Shown: positions 1-8,874 of the stretch, piece after piece
Layout of the letters: every line of letters begins with the position of its first letter
Position numbering within the stretch: position 1 is the stretch's first letter
Assembly (NCBI GenBank): GCA_964598535.1
Contig: CAZRCI010000024.1
Span: 13,299 to 77,298, forward strand
Source: JALHMI01 sp964598535
GTDB taxonomy: Bacteria > Planctomycetota > Planctomycetia > Pirellulales > PALSA-1355
Direction: 5' to 3'
Length of the DNA: 64,000 bases
Program-made: the position numbers and the translations under genes
The notes under the pieces: generated by a model
Seen by the model: the letters and a program-made list of their open reading frames with translations, nothing else
What the model was told of the DNA's origin: nothing
Databases searched by the model: none

Positions 1-12
1 GAACCTGCGCGG

Positions 13-1371
13 TTAGCGAATTTCGAGTTGCGATGGCGGGGCGACCAAATTTGCTTCGTGCTCGGCCACGAGCTTGCGGATCTTTTCAATGACATCCGCA
101 TGACGATCCGCAAGATTATGGTTTTCGCTTGGGTCGTGTTCGAGCTGGTAGAGCAGCGGAGGATCATGTTCTTCATATTTTGGCTGGCCGTAGCCCGCTT
201 GCGTTTTGAAGTGCGCTTTCCAGGGACCAAGCCGTGCGGCCATGAGTTGACGCCCGCGGTAGAAAAGCATCGATTTGCGAGGGCTCTCGCCGATTCCCAA
301 GAGCAGAGGTCGTAGATCGAACGAGTCGAGCGTGCGGTCGGTGGGAATTTGCGCGCCGGCAAACGCACAGAGCGTCGCCAGGAGGTCCGTCGTGCAACCG
401 AGTTCCGCGGAAACTTGTCCGGCCGGAATCGTTCCCGGCCACCAGGCGATCGCCGGCTCGCGCATCCCACCTTCCCAGGTGCTGCCCTTGCCGCCGCGCA
501 ACAAGCCTGCCGAGCCGCCATGCTCATTGCGGATTAGCCAGGGGCCATTGTCGCTGGTGAAGAAGACCAGCGTATTTTCCGCGAGCTGCTCCTGACGCAA
601 CGTCTCGAGAACCTGGCCGACGCTCCAGTCGAGCTCTTCGACCACATCACCATACAGTCCGCGGCGGCTGGTATCCTGGAACCGCTCGGAAGCATGAAGA
701 GGAGTATGCGGAAAATTGTGTGGCAGATAGAGGAAGAACGGCTTCGCGCGATTGGTGCGAATGAAGTTGATGGCCTCCTCGGTGTATCGCTTGGTGAGCG
801 TCGTCTGATTGACGGGATCTTCGATTTTGATTTCGCCGCGCAAGAGATACGTCGGCTTCATGTCGTTGCTATACGGAATTCCGAAGTATGAATCGAAGCC
901 TTGCCTGGTGGGTAGAAACTCCGGCAAGTGTCCCAAGTGCCATTTGCCTACGCAGGCAGTTGCATAACCACGAGCTTTGAGGACCTCGGCAAGCGTGATT
1001 TCTTCGCTCGGTAGCCCGCCGAGCGAGTCGGTAAAAAGGACTCGCCGTGTATCGCTGCACATTCCATTGCGGATCGGTAGTCGTCCGGTGAGCAGTGCCG
1101 CGCGGCTGGGCGTGCATACGCATTCGGCCGCATAGAACTGCGTAAGCCGCAACCCCTCATGGGCCATCCGGTCAAGGTGAGGCGTGCGAATCGTAGGATG
1201 TCCGAAGCAGCCGAGATCTCCATACCCCAAATCGTCAGCGAAGATGAGAACCACATTGGGTGGACGTTTGCCAGTGGCGGCTGTCTCGTTTGCCTCCGTT
1301 CGGCCGTCGAACAGTAGGCCTGTCGAGTAGGCTACGAGAACCAACCACATTGTCGCCAATTTTCTGGACAT
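13..1371 (-). CDS. Secreted Cys-type sulfatase (arylsulfatase family)
   Basis: This 452-residue protein probably hydrolyses sulfate esters in the periplasm or outside the cell. It opens with a hydrophobic signal-like segment (about residues 7-20) and then NVVLIFADDLGYGDLG, the sulfatase metal-binding start with the Asp pair at 46-47. The signature CTPSR lies at 86-90; Cys86 would be converted to formylglycine. GKWHLGH and TSDNGPW further on are typical metal and sulfate-binding segments. Length fits the alkaline-phosphatase-superfamily sulfatases that planctomycetes carry in large numbers. The substrate cannot be named from sequence. It lies on the same strand as the zwf gene behind it, but nothing suggests a shared pathway. 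Confidence 0.93.
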   Translation of the reverse strand: MSRKLATMWLVLVAYSTGLLFDGRTEANETAATGKRPPNVVLIFADDLGYGDLGCFGHPTIRTPHLDRMAHEGLRLTQFYAAECVCTPSRAALLTGRLPIRNGMCSDTRRVLFTDSLGGLPSEEITLAEVLKARGYATACVGKWHLGHLPEFLPTRQGFDSYFGIPYSNDMKPTYLLRGEIKIEDPVNQTTLTKRYTEEAINFIRTNRAKPFFLYLPHNFPHTPLHASERFQDTSRRGLYGDVVEELDWSVGQVLETLRQEQLAENTLVFFTSDNGPWLIRNEHGGSAGLLRGGKGSTWEGGMREPAIAWWPGTIPAGQVSAELGCTTDLLATLCAFAGAQIPTDRTLDSFDLRPLLLGIGESPRKSMLFYRGRQLMAARLGPWKAHFKTQAGYGQPKYEEHDPPLLYQLEHDPSENHNLADRHADVIEKIRKLVAEHEANLVAPPSQLEIR

Positions 1372-1413
1372 CAGAGCGACCGCCTAATCTGTCGACTGTT
1401 TGATTGGATCTTG

Positions 1414-2886
1414 CTACGTAATGACCGGGCATGTGTCGAACCAGTTCCGTCCTTGGGCATGCATCCAAGTCGTCGAACTTTCGGGACCCCATAATCCGAC
1501 TTCATAAATGTCAAGCTGGGGTTTGGCTGCGGAGTGCCAGGCTTTCAGGATCGGATCGATGATTCCCCAAGCGAGTTCGACTTCATCGCTTCGAGCAAAG
1601 AGGCTGGCGTCGCCTTGGAAGGCATCAAGCAACAGGCGTTCATACGCCTCGGGCATGACGCCGGAGAATTCACGATGGAAATCGAATTCCAGATCGGTGA
1701 GCCGAAGTTTCATGCCTTGATCTGGCACTTTGGTTAGAAAGTGGAGTTGAATGCCTTCTCCGGGCTGAATCTGAATCACCAACCGATTCGCTTCGCACAG
1801 ATCGCCTGGCTTGCCATTGGCAAACAGCATTGTCGGTGGGCTGCGAAACTGAATCACGATCTGGGTGGTTCGGCAACTCATCGCTTTGCCGCTGCGCAGA
1901 TAGAACGGAACTCCCTGCCAGCGCCAGTTGTCGATCGCGAGTTTAATTGCGGCAAAGGTGGCTGTCTGGCTGTCGGGCGCTACTCCCGGTTCTTGGCGGT
2001 AACCGTCGTATTGCCCGCGAATCGTATCGTTGGCAACCTGGTCTGCCGTGAGTGGAGAAATCGCTCGTAGCACTTTCACTTTTTCATCGCGGACGACATC
2101 TGCCTCGACCCGAACCGGGGCCTCCATCGCGGTGATCATCAGCAGTTGCAGTAAGTGGTTCTGAAAGATGTCGCGCAGCACTCCGGTTTCTTCGTAGAAG
2201 GCCCCGCGTCGCCCGACGAGAACTTCCTCGGCCACGGTGATTTGCACATGGTCAATGTAATTGCGGTTCCAGACCGGTTCGAAGATGGTGTTGGCGAACC
2301 TGAGCACCATCAGATTCTGCACGGTCTCTTTGCCCAGGTAGTGGTCGATGCGATATATCTGACGCTCGTCAAAAACTTTGTGGACCGCGTCATTCAGATT
2401 TCTCGCCGTTGCCAGGTCCTCGCCAAACGGCTTTTCGATCACGACGCGCCGGGGCCCATTCGCTTCGTTTGCGAGCTCGCTGGCTCCAAGTCGCTCGATC
2501 GCTTCGGCATAGAATTGCGGGGCCGTAGCCAGATAATACACGCGTGTCAGATCAGAAGGCTTGCTGGAACTGCGGCCTTCGAGTTCGTGCAGGCGGGCGT
2601 GAAGGGCCTCGAAATCTTCCTGGGTGTTGATATCACCAGGTTGATAGTGAACCAACGACGCAAACTGATCCCAAGCCGCTTGATCGAAATCCTTGCCGGT
2701 AAACTTAGCGGTCGTCTCGGCGAGAGATTTGCGCCAGGCATCGTCATCAAATCTGGTGCGCGAGAAGCCAACGATCTGCGTGCCGGCCGGCAGTCGGTCT
2801 TTACGCGAAAGCTGGTAAAGAGCCGGAATTAGCTTGCGGCTGGTTAGGTCGCCAGACGCACCGAAGATCACAAGTGTGACGGGCAT
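1414..2886 (-). CDS. zwf: Glucose-6-phosphate 1-dehydrogenase
   Basis: Oxidises glucose 6-phosphate to 6-phosphogluconolactone with NADP+, the first step of the oxidative pentose phosphate pathway, in the cytoplasm. The protein starts MPVTLVIFGASGDLTSRKL, the nucleotide-binding GASGDL fingerprint, and contains the active-site block RIDHYLGKETVQNLM. The C-terminal WGPESS region is also typical. The reading frame is open to 3084, but the family N-terminus begins at the ATG at 2886, which has AAGGA a few bases upstream. The longer form would overlap the neighbouring gene and add 66 residues without family character. The resulting 490 residues match the usual length. Confidence 0.96.
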   Translation of the reverse strand: MPVTLVIFGASGDLTSRKLIPALYQLSRKDRLPAGTQIVGFSRTRFDDDAWRKSLAETTAKFTGKDFDQAAWDQFASLVHYQPGDINTQEDFEALHARLHELEGRSSSKPSDLTRVYYLATAPQFYAEAIERLGASELANEANGPRRVVIEKPFGEDLATARNLNDAVHKVFDERQIYRIDHYLGKETVQNLMVLRFANTIFEPVWNRNYIDHVQITVAEEVLVGRRGAFYEETGVLRDIFQNHLLQLLMITAMEAPVRVEADVVRDEKVKVLRAISPLTADQVANDTIRGQYDGYRQEPGVAPDSQTATFAAIKLAIDNWRWQGVPFYLRSGKAMSCRTTQIVIQFRSPPTMLFANGKPGDLCEANRLVIQIQPGEGIQLHFLTKVPDQGMKLRLTDLEFDFHREFSGVMPEAYERLLLDAFQGDASLFARSDEVELAWGIIDPILKAWHSAAKPQLDIYEVGLWGPESSTTWMHAQGRNWFDTCPVIT

Positions 2887-2966
2887 AGGTTCCTTGCAGG
2901 GAAAGTACCAGCAAACACCGTCCACCAATCGGCGTCTGCGCTTGGAAGAGTCAACAACAACGTGAG

Positions 2967-3335
2967 CTACGGCGCCAGCCCCTCGCGAATCCAGGCTTCC
3001 GCGTCGGCTTCTTGCGAGTGGCCGAAATACTTGATGGAAGCCGTGGTGAACGGTTTGCAGAAGGCGGCCATCCCGGCCTCCCATTTACTATCGCCCACGA
3101 GCGCCAAACGTTCGATATCGGCAAAATGCTTGACGTCGAATTTCACGTCTTCCCATAACGCGCCCAGTTCCCAGCCATGAAAATCATGCATCCGCACCAG
3201 CATGCGAACTTGTCCATGCTGCTTGATCGCGGCTTCCACCCGAGGCACGAATTGTTCGTAGTCTTCCTTGGTAAGTTTGTTGCTCAATTGAATCGTGAAC
3301 AGTTTTCCACCGGCGTCTTCGTGCAACAGAATCAT
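2967..3335 (-). CDS. SpoIIAA/STAS-like protein (DUF3478 type)
   Basis: A 122-residue protein of the SpoIIAA-like class, a small alpha/beta fold related to STAS domains. The pattern is a short beta start, then a segment with KLTKEDYEQFVP, then VRMLVRMHDFHGWE, DVKFDVKHFADIERLALVGD, and a C-terminal AEAWIREG. Such proteins occur singly in many bacteria and their biochemical role is poorly defined. An AAGGAG ribosome site sits upstream of the ATG at 3335. It lies just upstream of zwf on the same strand, 80 bases away, so co-transcription is possible. Family assignment is from sequence pattern; function is not inferred. Confidence 0.8.
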   Translation of the reverse strand: MILLHEDAGGKLFTIQLSNKLTKEDYEQFVPRVEAAIKQHGQVRMLVRMHDFHGWELGALWEDVKFDVKHFADIERLALVGDSKWEAGMAAFCKPFTTASIKYFGHSQEADAEAWIREGLAP

Positions 3336-3683
3336 CTTCGACTCCTTTTAGGAGAGGGGCGCTGGCAATAGACTTCCGCAAGTCAAAATAACAGGCTTAC
3401 AGTATCGCGGCAACGCATTCGTCCCGCGTCCGGATCGTTGTCGGGGGTTGGAGACGGGGTTGCGATGACATTGCCCCGGGCAAGATGGGAGCCCAAACCG
3501 CCGGACTTCAGCCTCGGGCGGTAAGGCACAAACCGCGATTGCGCGGAGCAGCGCCCGGAATCACGGAATCATCGAAGCGGGCCAGCGTGGTTGAAGATCC
3601 AGCCGAAGTCCACGAAACGGAGCGGTTCCTGGCTTGGGTAGCCGCAGGAGGCTCCGGTTCGTGGACGATTGGCTAGAAGAATT
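3336..3683. other. Intergenic region without a supported gene
   Basis: About 350 bases between two minus-strand genes. Short open frames exist but show no family motif or ribosome site. The only structure I see is a short palindrome with 7-base arms (GCTAGAA/TTCTAGC, 3672-3688) that overlaps the stop codon of the next gene; it has no T tract. Confidence 0.5.
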
Positions 3684-4451
3684 CTAGCGTTGGTCGATGG
3701 GAATGACGGCCGTCGGCGCGCCGGCCAGCGGCGCCGTTTCGAGCTGGGAGAGCGTTTGGCGACTATGAGTAAGATGTTCGCTGGCAGCGTCGATTTCCTG
3801 CTTGATTACCGCGGCGAAATCGTTCGAAGCCTGGCGTTCGAATACCTCGAGCATCGCCAATAACTGCATCTGATGAAGAATATCGCCACGCAGGAAATGC
3901 CGATCAAATTCGTTCGCAGATTGCGTTTGGAGGCCTGATTGCACATTGGCCAGATACTCTTCAAGAATCTCCAGGCGGATACGAACCATCATCGCCGTTG
4001 CATTCTTGTGGAGTGCCAGCGGACGAAATCGAACCACTTTGGTTTGCGAGGGGGCGGCATCGGCCGCGATTTCTCGACGCGCATCCTCGATTGCGGTGGA
4101 AGTTCTGCCCCCGGTCAGCGTATCGAGAAGCGTCGAGAACGCACGCTGAGTTTCCAATCGACGGGCAATCAACGTTCGCAGTGGTTCGCTGGTGGCCGCT
4201 TCGAGCGCGCGTTCGTTTGCCGCGATCTGCCCCCAGGTATCGACTGCGAGGCTCAGCGCGAGCTTTTGGTCGATGATGTTCAGATTCACCGGCGCCAGCG
4301 GCGCCGAGGCGACGTCGTACGCTACCGAGGCATCGTCCGGCAAGTTGGCCTTCGTACGTTCCTCGGCGACGACCGGCGATTGCGCGAAGCAGACGACTGG
4401 CACGAACATCGCGGCCGACGCGAGACCGGCGCGCAGCAGGGCAGGGCACAT
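3684..4451 (-). CDS. Secreted DUF4142-like protein
   Basis: A 255-residue protein with an N-terminal signal peptide ending near CFAQS. The C-terminal part (about 195-245) has the pattern of the DUF4142/ferritin-like helical domain: FDRHFLRGDILHQMQLLAML followed by a helix with NDFAAVIKQEIDAASEHLTHS. The middle is helical and Ala/Arg-rich. The metal-binding residues of true ferritins are not obvious, so the biochemical role is unknown; planctomycetes often carry exported DUF4142 proteins. GAGGAG lies upstream of the ATG. It is not clearly in an operon. Confidence 0.7.
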   Translation of the reverse strand: MCPALLRAGLASAAMFVPVVCFAQSPVVAEERTKANLPDDASVAYDVASAPLAPVNLNIIDQKLALSLAVDTWGQIAANERALEAATSEPLRTLIARRLETQRAFSTLLDTLTGGRTSTAIEDARREIAADAAPSQTKVVRFRPLALHKNATAMMVRIRLEILEEYLANVQSGLQTQSANEFDRHFLRGDILHQMQLLAMLEVFERQASNDFAAVIKQEIDAASEHLTHSRQTLSQLETAPLAGAPTAVIPIDQR

Positions 4452-4854
4452 AGAGAGGCTCCTCTTCCGTACGTTCCGAAGGGTCAGATGTGAAAAACAA
4501 GACGTGAACCGCGTCCTTCACCTCTCAGGCGGCACTCGCCGTGAAGGCTAGACGCATTTGGAATGCCAACCAGCGTCATTCTTGGGAAGTGAACTTTTTC
4601 GAATGGCGCCGCTGGCTGCGGCTGCCTTCCATTCTACTCATTCGACGCCGAAAAGGTGCAATTCGGTCACGAAATTTTCGTTTGAACAGCCACCGTTGCT
4701 TGTGAGGAATTTCACGAATCGGCGTTGCCGGTTTTCGCGGGCTGCTCTCGAAGCGAGCACGTACGCGTCTTACAAATAGGGAGAAAGCCGGCCCTTCTGG
4801 GCGAACCGCCAGGATTTGCAGAAATACGACCGGGTTGGTCGGGAGGCACCCGAC
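4452..4854. other. Intergenic region without a supported gene
   Basis: Roughly 400 bases between two minus-strand genes. No open frame with a credible ribosome site or family motif, no tRNA-like fold and no clear terminator was seen. It probably holds the promoter of the DUF4142-like gene. Confidence 0.5.
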
Positions 4855-5166
4855 TCATTCGAGCAGCGTTTGCGTTGATTGTCGTAGCCGGCCCGTAATC
4901 TGCTCGGCAATGGCGGCCAGCATGTCCGGCAGATCGATCTGAATGTTGACCGAATCCGGACCGACATCGAGCCGGCCGTTCAACGATTGTCCCAACCCGC
5001 CACCCGAGAAATCCATGTGGGCGCCAGTCCAATTCTGCTGAAATTTCATGATTCCGAGGCCGCCGGTCATCTGCTGTTGGATCTTGCCGAAGCTTTCTTC
5101 GATGCGGCGGCGGGCTTCGTCCTGACCGAGCTTGTGGGGAATAGAAATAGTGACCGGCTTGGTCAT
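4855..5166 (-). CDS. Polyhydroxyalkanoate-system family protein
   Basis: A 103-residue protein resembling the small polyhydroxyalkanoic acid system family (PHA_gran_rgn). It begins with ISIPHKLGQDEARRRIE, continues with a segment giving WTGAHMDFS, and has the core GRLDVGPDSVNIQIDLPDML. These patterns, a helix after an IPH start followed by a four-strand antiparallel stretch with an LP-A-I helix, fit the family. The family was named for genetic linkage to PHA granules. No PHA synthase or phasin is in this window, so a PHA role is not supported locally. No cysteines or signal peptide. Confidence 0.75.
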   Translation of the reverse strand: MTKPVTISIPHKLGQDEARRRIEESFGKIQQQMTGGLGIMKFQQNWTGAHMDFSGGGLGQSLNGRLDVGPDSVNIQIDLPDMLAAIAEQITGRLRQSTQTLLE

Positions 5167-5271
5167 GAGTCGCCCTCGCTAGAAGGAGTCCGCGTAAGTA
5201 TCCCGGCGCAGCATTATACCTCTGAGCCCGGAACGCCGGCCAATCAGAGGCGTCGAATTTTCAAAGAACTT

Positions 5272-5374
5272 AGTAGTGGTCAGTGGCTAGTGGTCCGTGA
5301 TCCGTGGTTAGTGACTAGAGTTGGAAAATGTTCTCGATTTTCTAGCCACTGACCACGGATCACTGACCACTACG
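5272..5374. repeat. Imperfect palindromic repeat element
   Basis: A 103-base intergenic inverted repeat. The left part reads GTAGTGGTCAGTG, then a near-duplicate with GTGATCCGTGG; the right part is the complement, TCTAGCCACTGACCACGG then ATCACTGACCACTAC. The arms contain several copies of a 10-base word like GTGGTCAGTG, one arm carrying an extra insertion. Looks like a MITE or REP-like mobile palindrome; it has no coding capacity. Confidence 0.6.
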
Positions 5375-5794
5375 TGTTGTGGATGTCCAGGAGCGCGCAC
5401 ACACATCGCTTCGCAGCCACAATTGATCTCTAGAGAGGGGTGTCGATCGCATGTATCTTCACTCGTTTGACAGTGGCGTTTGCGGCGCTGCGCAGGTGGT
5501 TGGTTCGTTTCGTTCGCGGTAGAGAATGCATCGAACGTACGCTACCCGAATCGCTGGCCCGATTGCAAATCGAAGTTGGCGCCCGAGTGGCGTGCTGTGG
5601 GCGGCGCGATGGGCTTGGATGAATCGCGGCAAGGACTTCAGGCAAAGCGGGGACACAACCCGCCTGGCGGCCAGCGTCTTTTGAGCTGACGGGCTGTGCA
5701 CCGGCGCCCACCGACAATTCGGACTGCCTTACAACGGCTGCGATGCACGGCGTGCGAGATTGCGAGCGAGGGAATAATCGGATGTCCTCGTTCT
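5375..5794. other. Intergenic region without a supported gene
   Basis: About 420 bases following the palindromic repeat. Overlapping Arg/Ser-rich frames are open on both strands, as expected by chance at this GC content; none shows a domain or ribosome site. Nothing else recognised. Confidence 0.5.
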
Positions 5795-7237
5795 CTATTG
5801 AATCTGGGTGCGCAGGAGCGGCGCGTGCCGGCGGATAAATTCCGCCAACTTCTTCTTGAGCTGTACATGCCAGTCGTGCCAGACCTGCCGATTGAGCGCG
5901 TCGCGGGCCGATCGGTTCGCCAAGTCGTACAGGCGGCTGCGCTCCTCGGGATCGCACGGCGCCACGCCGCCCGGAAACAAGCGAAACGCCGCCTGAAACG
6001 CGTCATAGCTGCGCTCGAGCCCCGCGGTTCGAAAAGTTTCGGCGGTAATTCGAAAATCCGGATCGCCCGGGAACTCGCCGAAAAATAGATCTTCGAACCC
6101 CCCAATGCCAATGATCCCAGCGGAATGCCAGACGAGCATGATCACGCGCTGCTCGGGCGTGTACTGGGAAGCGTCGACAAGGTGGTCGTACAGAGCCCCG
6201 ATCTTGATGAAGGTGCTATTCACCAAATCAAAATCGCACGCCTCGGCCAGCAGCACTTCGAACGGAGTATCGCTCTCGAGCCGGGGCCCGGAATCGCACT
6301 CCGGCTCGGACGGCCACGCGTCGCGCTGCAGGTCGCCGACGCTGCACCTCGGCAGGCCGTCCCGCAATTGTTGCAATGCGGCGTCGGAAAGGGCGGAACG
6401 CCAGAAGTTAAGTCTTTCCAAGGCGCCACAGCTTAGCAACGGCGCAATGGCGGCATCGGCCAAATCAAGCGTATCCACGTAAAGGACACGTAGTTTCGGA
6501 AGCGTCGCGACAACGGCGATGCCCTCGGCCGTGACGTGATCCGAACGGATGAAAAGAGTATCGAGGTTCTGGAGAGCGGACAGATTCCACAGTCCCGCAT
6601 CCGTAAATGGCCCACCAATACTCAAATAGTCCACACTCGACAGCTTGGCGATGCACGACAAGCCTTCGTCGGTAACCTGCTCACCGGGCCTAAGCTCGCG
6701 CAGCTTTGACAGGCCCCTTAAATGTTCGCAAAAGGTGCCATGAGCATGGACATTGTCCTCCAAGGAAAGTTCTTCGAGATTGACGAGCCCCGCCAGCGGC
6801 GCCAGATCTTCATCGTTAGACTTACCGCTACGAAGCCCCAAACAGCGGAGGCTAGTGGCTTTTGCGAGGTGCTCGCATGCCACGGCGTCGAAGTTGCCTG
6901 GATTGCGAATACGGAGCTCTTCAAGCAGCGGCATCGTGCCAAGATGCGCGAAGCCGGCGGGGGTAACCGCCGAACCTTCGAACGATAGTTCTCGCAGGTT
7001 CGTAGCGCCGGCCAGAAAATTCAAGCCACGATCGGAAGGGCCGGCCGCATGGAACTTCAGCTTCTCGACGTCGCGTAGCTTGGCGACATGCGAGGCGGCC
7101 TCATCGGCATTCGCAACGTCAGAAGCATTGAGATCGACCCGGACGACGCGTTCCTGGACGTCGAATTCAAAGCCGTGATTATGAAGGCGAAGATACTGGA
7201 GCGTCTGGGCAATTCGGCTGTTACGCGCACTAGTCAT
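5795..7237 (-). CDS. Leucine-rich-repeat protein with C-terminal DMP19/DUF4375-like domain
   Basis: A 480-residue cytoplasmic-looking protein with no signal peptide. Residues about 50-300 form leucine-rich repeats of the bacterial type, each with a unit like LxxLxxLxLxx(S/T)xVTDEGLxxL; copies include LRELSFEGSAVTPAGFAHLG and VDYLSIGGPFTDAGLWNLS. The C-terminal 130 residues differ: a helical segment followed by GGFEDLFFGEFPGD and a helix leading to AFQAAFRLFPGG. That resembles DUF4375/DMP19, a domain first known as a DNA-mimic protein. It lies 32 bases downstream of the GHH-motif gene on the same strand, so the two are probably co-transcribed. An immunity or binding role is only an inference from that arrangement. 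Confidence 0.72.
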   Translation of the reverse strand: MTSARNSRIAQTLQYLRLHNHGFEFDVQERVVRVDLNASDVANADEAASHVAKLRDVEKLKFHAAGPSDRGLNFLAGATNLRELSFEGSAVTPAGFAHLGTMPLLEELRIRNPGNFDAVACEHLAKATSLRCLGLRSGKSNDEDLAPLAGLVNLEELSLEDNVHAHGTFCEHLRGLSKLRELRPGEQVTDEGLSCIAKLSSVDYLSIGGPFTDAGLWNLSALQNLDTLFIRSDHVTAEGIAVVATLPKLRVLYVDTLDLADAAIAPLLSCGALERLNFWRSALSDAALQQLRDGLPRCSVGDLQRDAWPSEPECDSGPRLESDTPFEVLLAEACDFDLVNSTFIKIGALYDHLVDASQYTPEQRVIMLVWHSAGIIGIGGFEDLFFGEFPGDPDFRITAETFRTAGLERSYDAFQAAFRLFPGGVAPCDPEERSRLYDLANRSARDALNRQVWHDWHVQLKKKLAEFIRRHAPLLRTQIQ

Positions 7238-7269
7238 GGGGGTGTCCGCGCGGCATTGCTTCCGGCGCG

Positions 7270-8715
7270 TCAGTCTATGAAGGTTCCAGTCTCCAGGTCG
7301 AGCAGCCGGCCATTCCTGCGAATATAGCGGTTTCTGCCGGGAGCGTTAAGGCCCGGTACAATGGCGTTGGTAATGCCGTCGATCGTCGTAAGCACCGCCG
7401 GAAAAACAACCGGCTCAACCACGTCGGCGATGACCAGATCGCGGGCCACTTCATTGAATGCCCCCCATGCTCCATCGCCCGTATGGCCTTGGCCCGCCCA
7501 ACCGCGTTTGGCGGCGGCCACCGTGCCGAAAAACACCAGTCCAGGAAGAATCCTTTTCGCCACGGCCCTGAGCAACGGCTTACCGCCCGAGATCACTTGC
7601 CGCGCCACTTTCGCCGCGGCTTTGGAGAGCGGCTGGGTTGGCTTGCCATTCACGACCTGCTGCGCGATCGCCTTAAGCTCCGCTGGCGTCAGCTTCGGGT
7701 TTATCTCGGCTGCCGCGTGCGCGACGACGATGCTCTGGAGAAAGCCCCTGCGCCATGTGAAGATTCTTTTAAAGAGCTTCTTGTGTTTCGATGCAAAATC
7801 CGACTTGCCGTACGTTCCGGTTGCAATCCAGGACAGAAACTCTGCCGCGTCATCCTTATTGAGCTTTCCCTCCTTCGACCGAATCCAGGCATCGAGCAGC
7901 TTGCGTATGTCGCCAATATAATCGCGGTGCGTCACGCCGCTCCAGGTATCGAAGCCATGTCTATACGGGTCGGTCGACTTCGTCCCTGCCACGAAGATAT
8001 CGAAAGCGTCGTTTGTCATTCTGCCTTTAAACGGGCCGAATGTCGATTGCGGAACCCAATGGTGCCCGCTCCCTTTCGCGGCCACGTCTTGTGCCGGAAG
8101 CGGTTTTCGGCCGGAGTGGACCGCCGGCGCGGCGGGTATTTTTTTGCGTTCGGCGGCGGGTGGCTCTTGGTTCGCGTCCCATGAGGCGGCGCCTAGCGGT
8201 ACGTTCGTCGGCGCCGCGGACGCCGAATGCCCGTCGCTCGACCCGCGGACGCTTGCGTCGCCGGAGGTCGGCGATCCGGAGCCGGCGCCTTGAGTCGGCG
8301 CGAACCAGCCTGCATTGGGCGCCGTGCCGCGGCGAGGATGCTTGGCAGGATCCCATTGTGCCTCCTGCAAATCCCCGGACTCGGCCAGTTGTTCGAAGCG
8401 TTCCTCGGCTTCGCGAAGCTGAACCGCCCGTAACTCGCGGGCATGCCTGTCGGAAATCAAAGCCAACCATTCCAGCAGCTCTCGCTCGCGTTGCGCCTGG
8501 GCGTCGCTGGCTTGTGCTTGGCGCAGCTTGCCAAACGCTTGATCGGAAATGCTCGCCGAAAATTCGAGCACTTCGCGCGCATGACGTACGTGGTTGGAAG
8601 CAGGGTTTAGGTCTGGAATTCGCTTGCCGAGCAGCGCTTGCGCAAATGCTCGAGCCCGGCTTTGCGCGCTGTTGCCAAGTGTTTCCATTCCCGAGCGTCG
8701 ATGGTCGTGATTCAT
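7270..8715 (-). CDS. GHH-motif protein, candidate polymorphic-toxin-like nuclease
   Basis: Predicted 481 residues starting at the ATG at 8715, with GGGGAGG about 10 bases upstream; an in-frame extension to 8865 runs through a terminator hairpin and is unlikely. Residues 60-125 are a charged helical segment. Residues 125-210 are a low-complexity Gly/Ser/Ala/Pro linker. Then comes KGSGHHWVPQSTFGPFKG (GHH at 217-219) and, later, THRDYIGDIRKLLDAWI. A [AG]HH start with a downstream His resembles the AHH/GHH branch of the HNH/EndoVII toxin nucleases, but the motif is central rather than C-terminal. After it come about 200 residues with two weakly hydrophobic stretches. No secretion signal is visible. 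Toxin identity is a hypothesis supported by the motif and by the DMP19-like neighbour. Confidence 0.55.
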   Translation of the reverse strand: MNHDHRRSGMETLGNSAQSRARAFAQALLGKRIPDLNPASNHVRHAREVLEFSASISDQAFGKLRQAQASDAQAQRERELLEWLALISDRHARELRAVQLREAEERFEQLAESGDLQEAQWDPAKHPRRGTAPNAGWFAPTQGAGSGSPTSGDASVRGSSDGHSASAAPTNVPLGAASWDANQEPPAAERKKIPAAPAVHSGRKPLPAQDVAAKGSGHHWVPQSTFGPFKGRMTNDAFDIFVAGTKSTDPYRHGFDTWSGVTHRDYIGDIRKLLDAWIRSKEGKLNKDDAAEFLSWIATGTYGKSDFASKHKKLFKRIFTWRRGFLQSIVVAHAAAEINPKLTPAELKAIAQQVVNGKPTQPLSKAAAKVARQVISGGKPLLRAVAKRILPGLVFFGTVAAAKRGWAGQGHTGDGAWGAFNEVARDLVIADVVEPVVFPAVLTTIDGITNAIVPGLNAPGRNRYIRRNGRLLDLETGTFID

Positions 8716-8747
8716 GGCTTCAAGCCTCCCCTTACCAGGCAGCCCAT

Positions 8748-8802
8748 AAAAAAGAGCCCGTCCTCGGCGCGCTTTGCAGCGCGTGCCGATTACGGGCTCT
8801 TT
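8748..8802 (-). terminator. Intrinsic terminator or attenuator upstream of the GHH gene
   Basis: Read on the minus strand: AAAGAGCCCGT, then an inner GC-rich stem CGGCACGCGC/GCGCGCCG, then ACGGGCTCTTT followed by a T run. The outer stem is 11 perfect base pairs (8751-8761 with 8792-8802). The T tract ends about 33 bases before the ATG of the GHH-motif gene, and I see no gene upstream on that strand that it would terminate. Confidence 0.75.
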
Positions 8803-8874
8803 GGATACTCGTTGTCCGCGTCGAGCTCTTCGGATACCCCGATCACTTAGGGTGACCGGCCCCACGAGTGCATC

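Noticed and set aside
2887..3084. N-terminal extension of zwf
   Set aside because: It overlaps the SpoIIAA-like gene and adds no family sequence; the inner ATG has a good ribosome site.
3485..3676. A 63-codon plus-strand frame between two minus-strand genes
   Set aside because: No ribosome site, no family pattern, and low-complexity content.
5272..5374. CRISPR-like repeat
   Set aside because: It is one palindrome with internal words, not evenly spaced direct repeats with unique spacers; no cas genes nearby.
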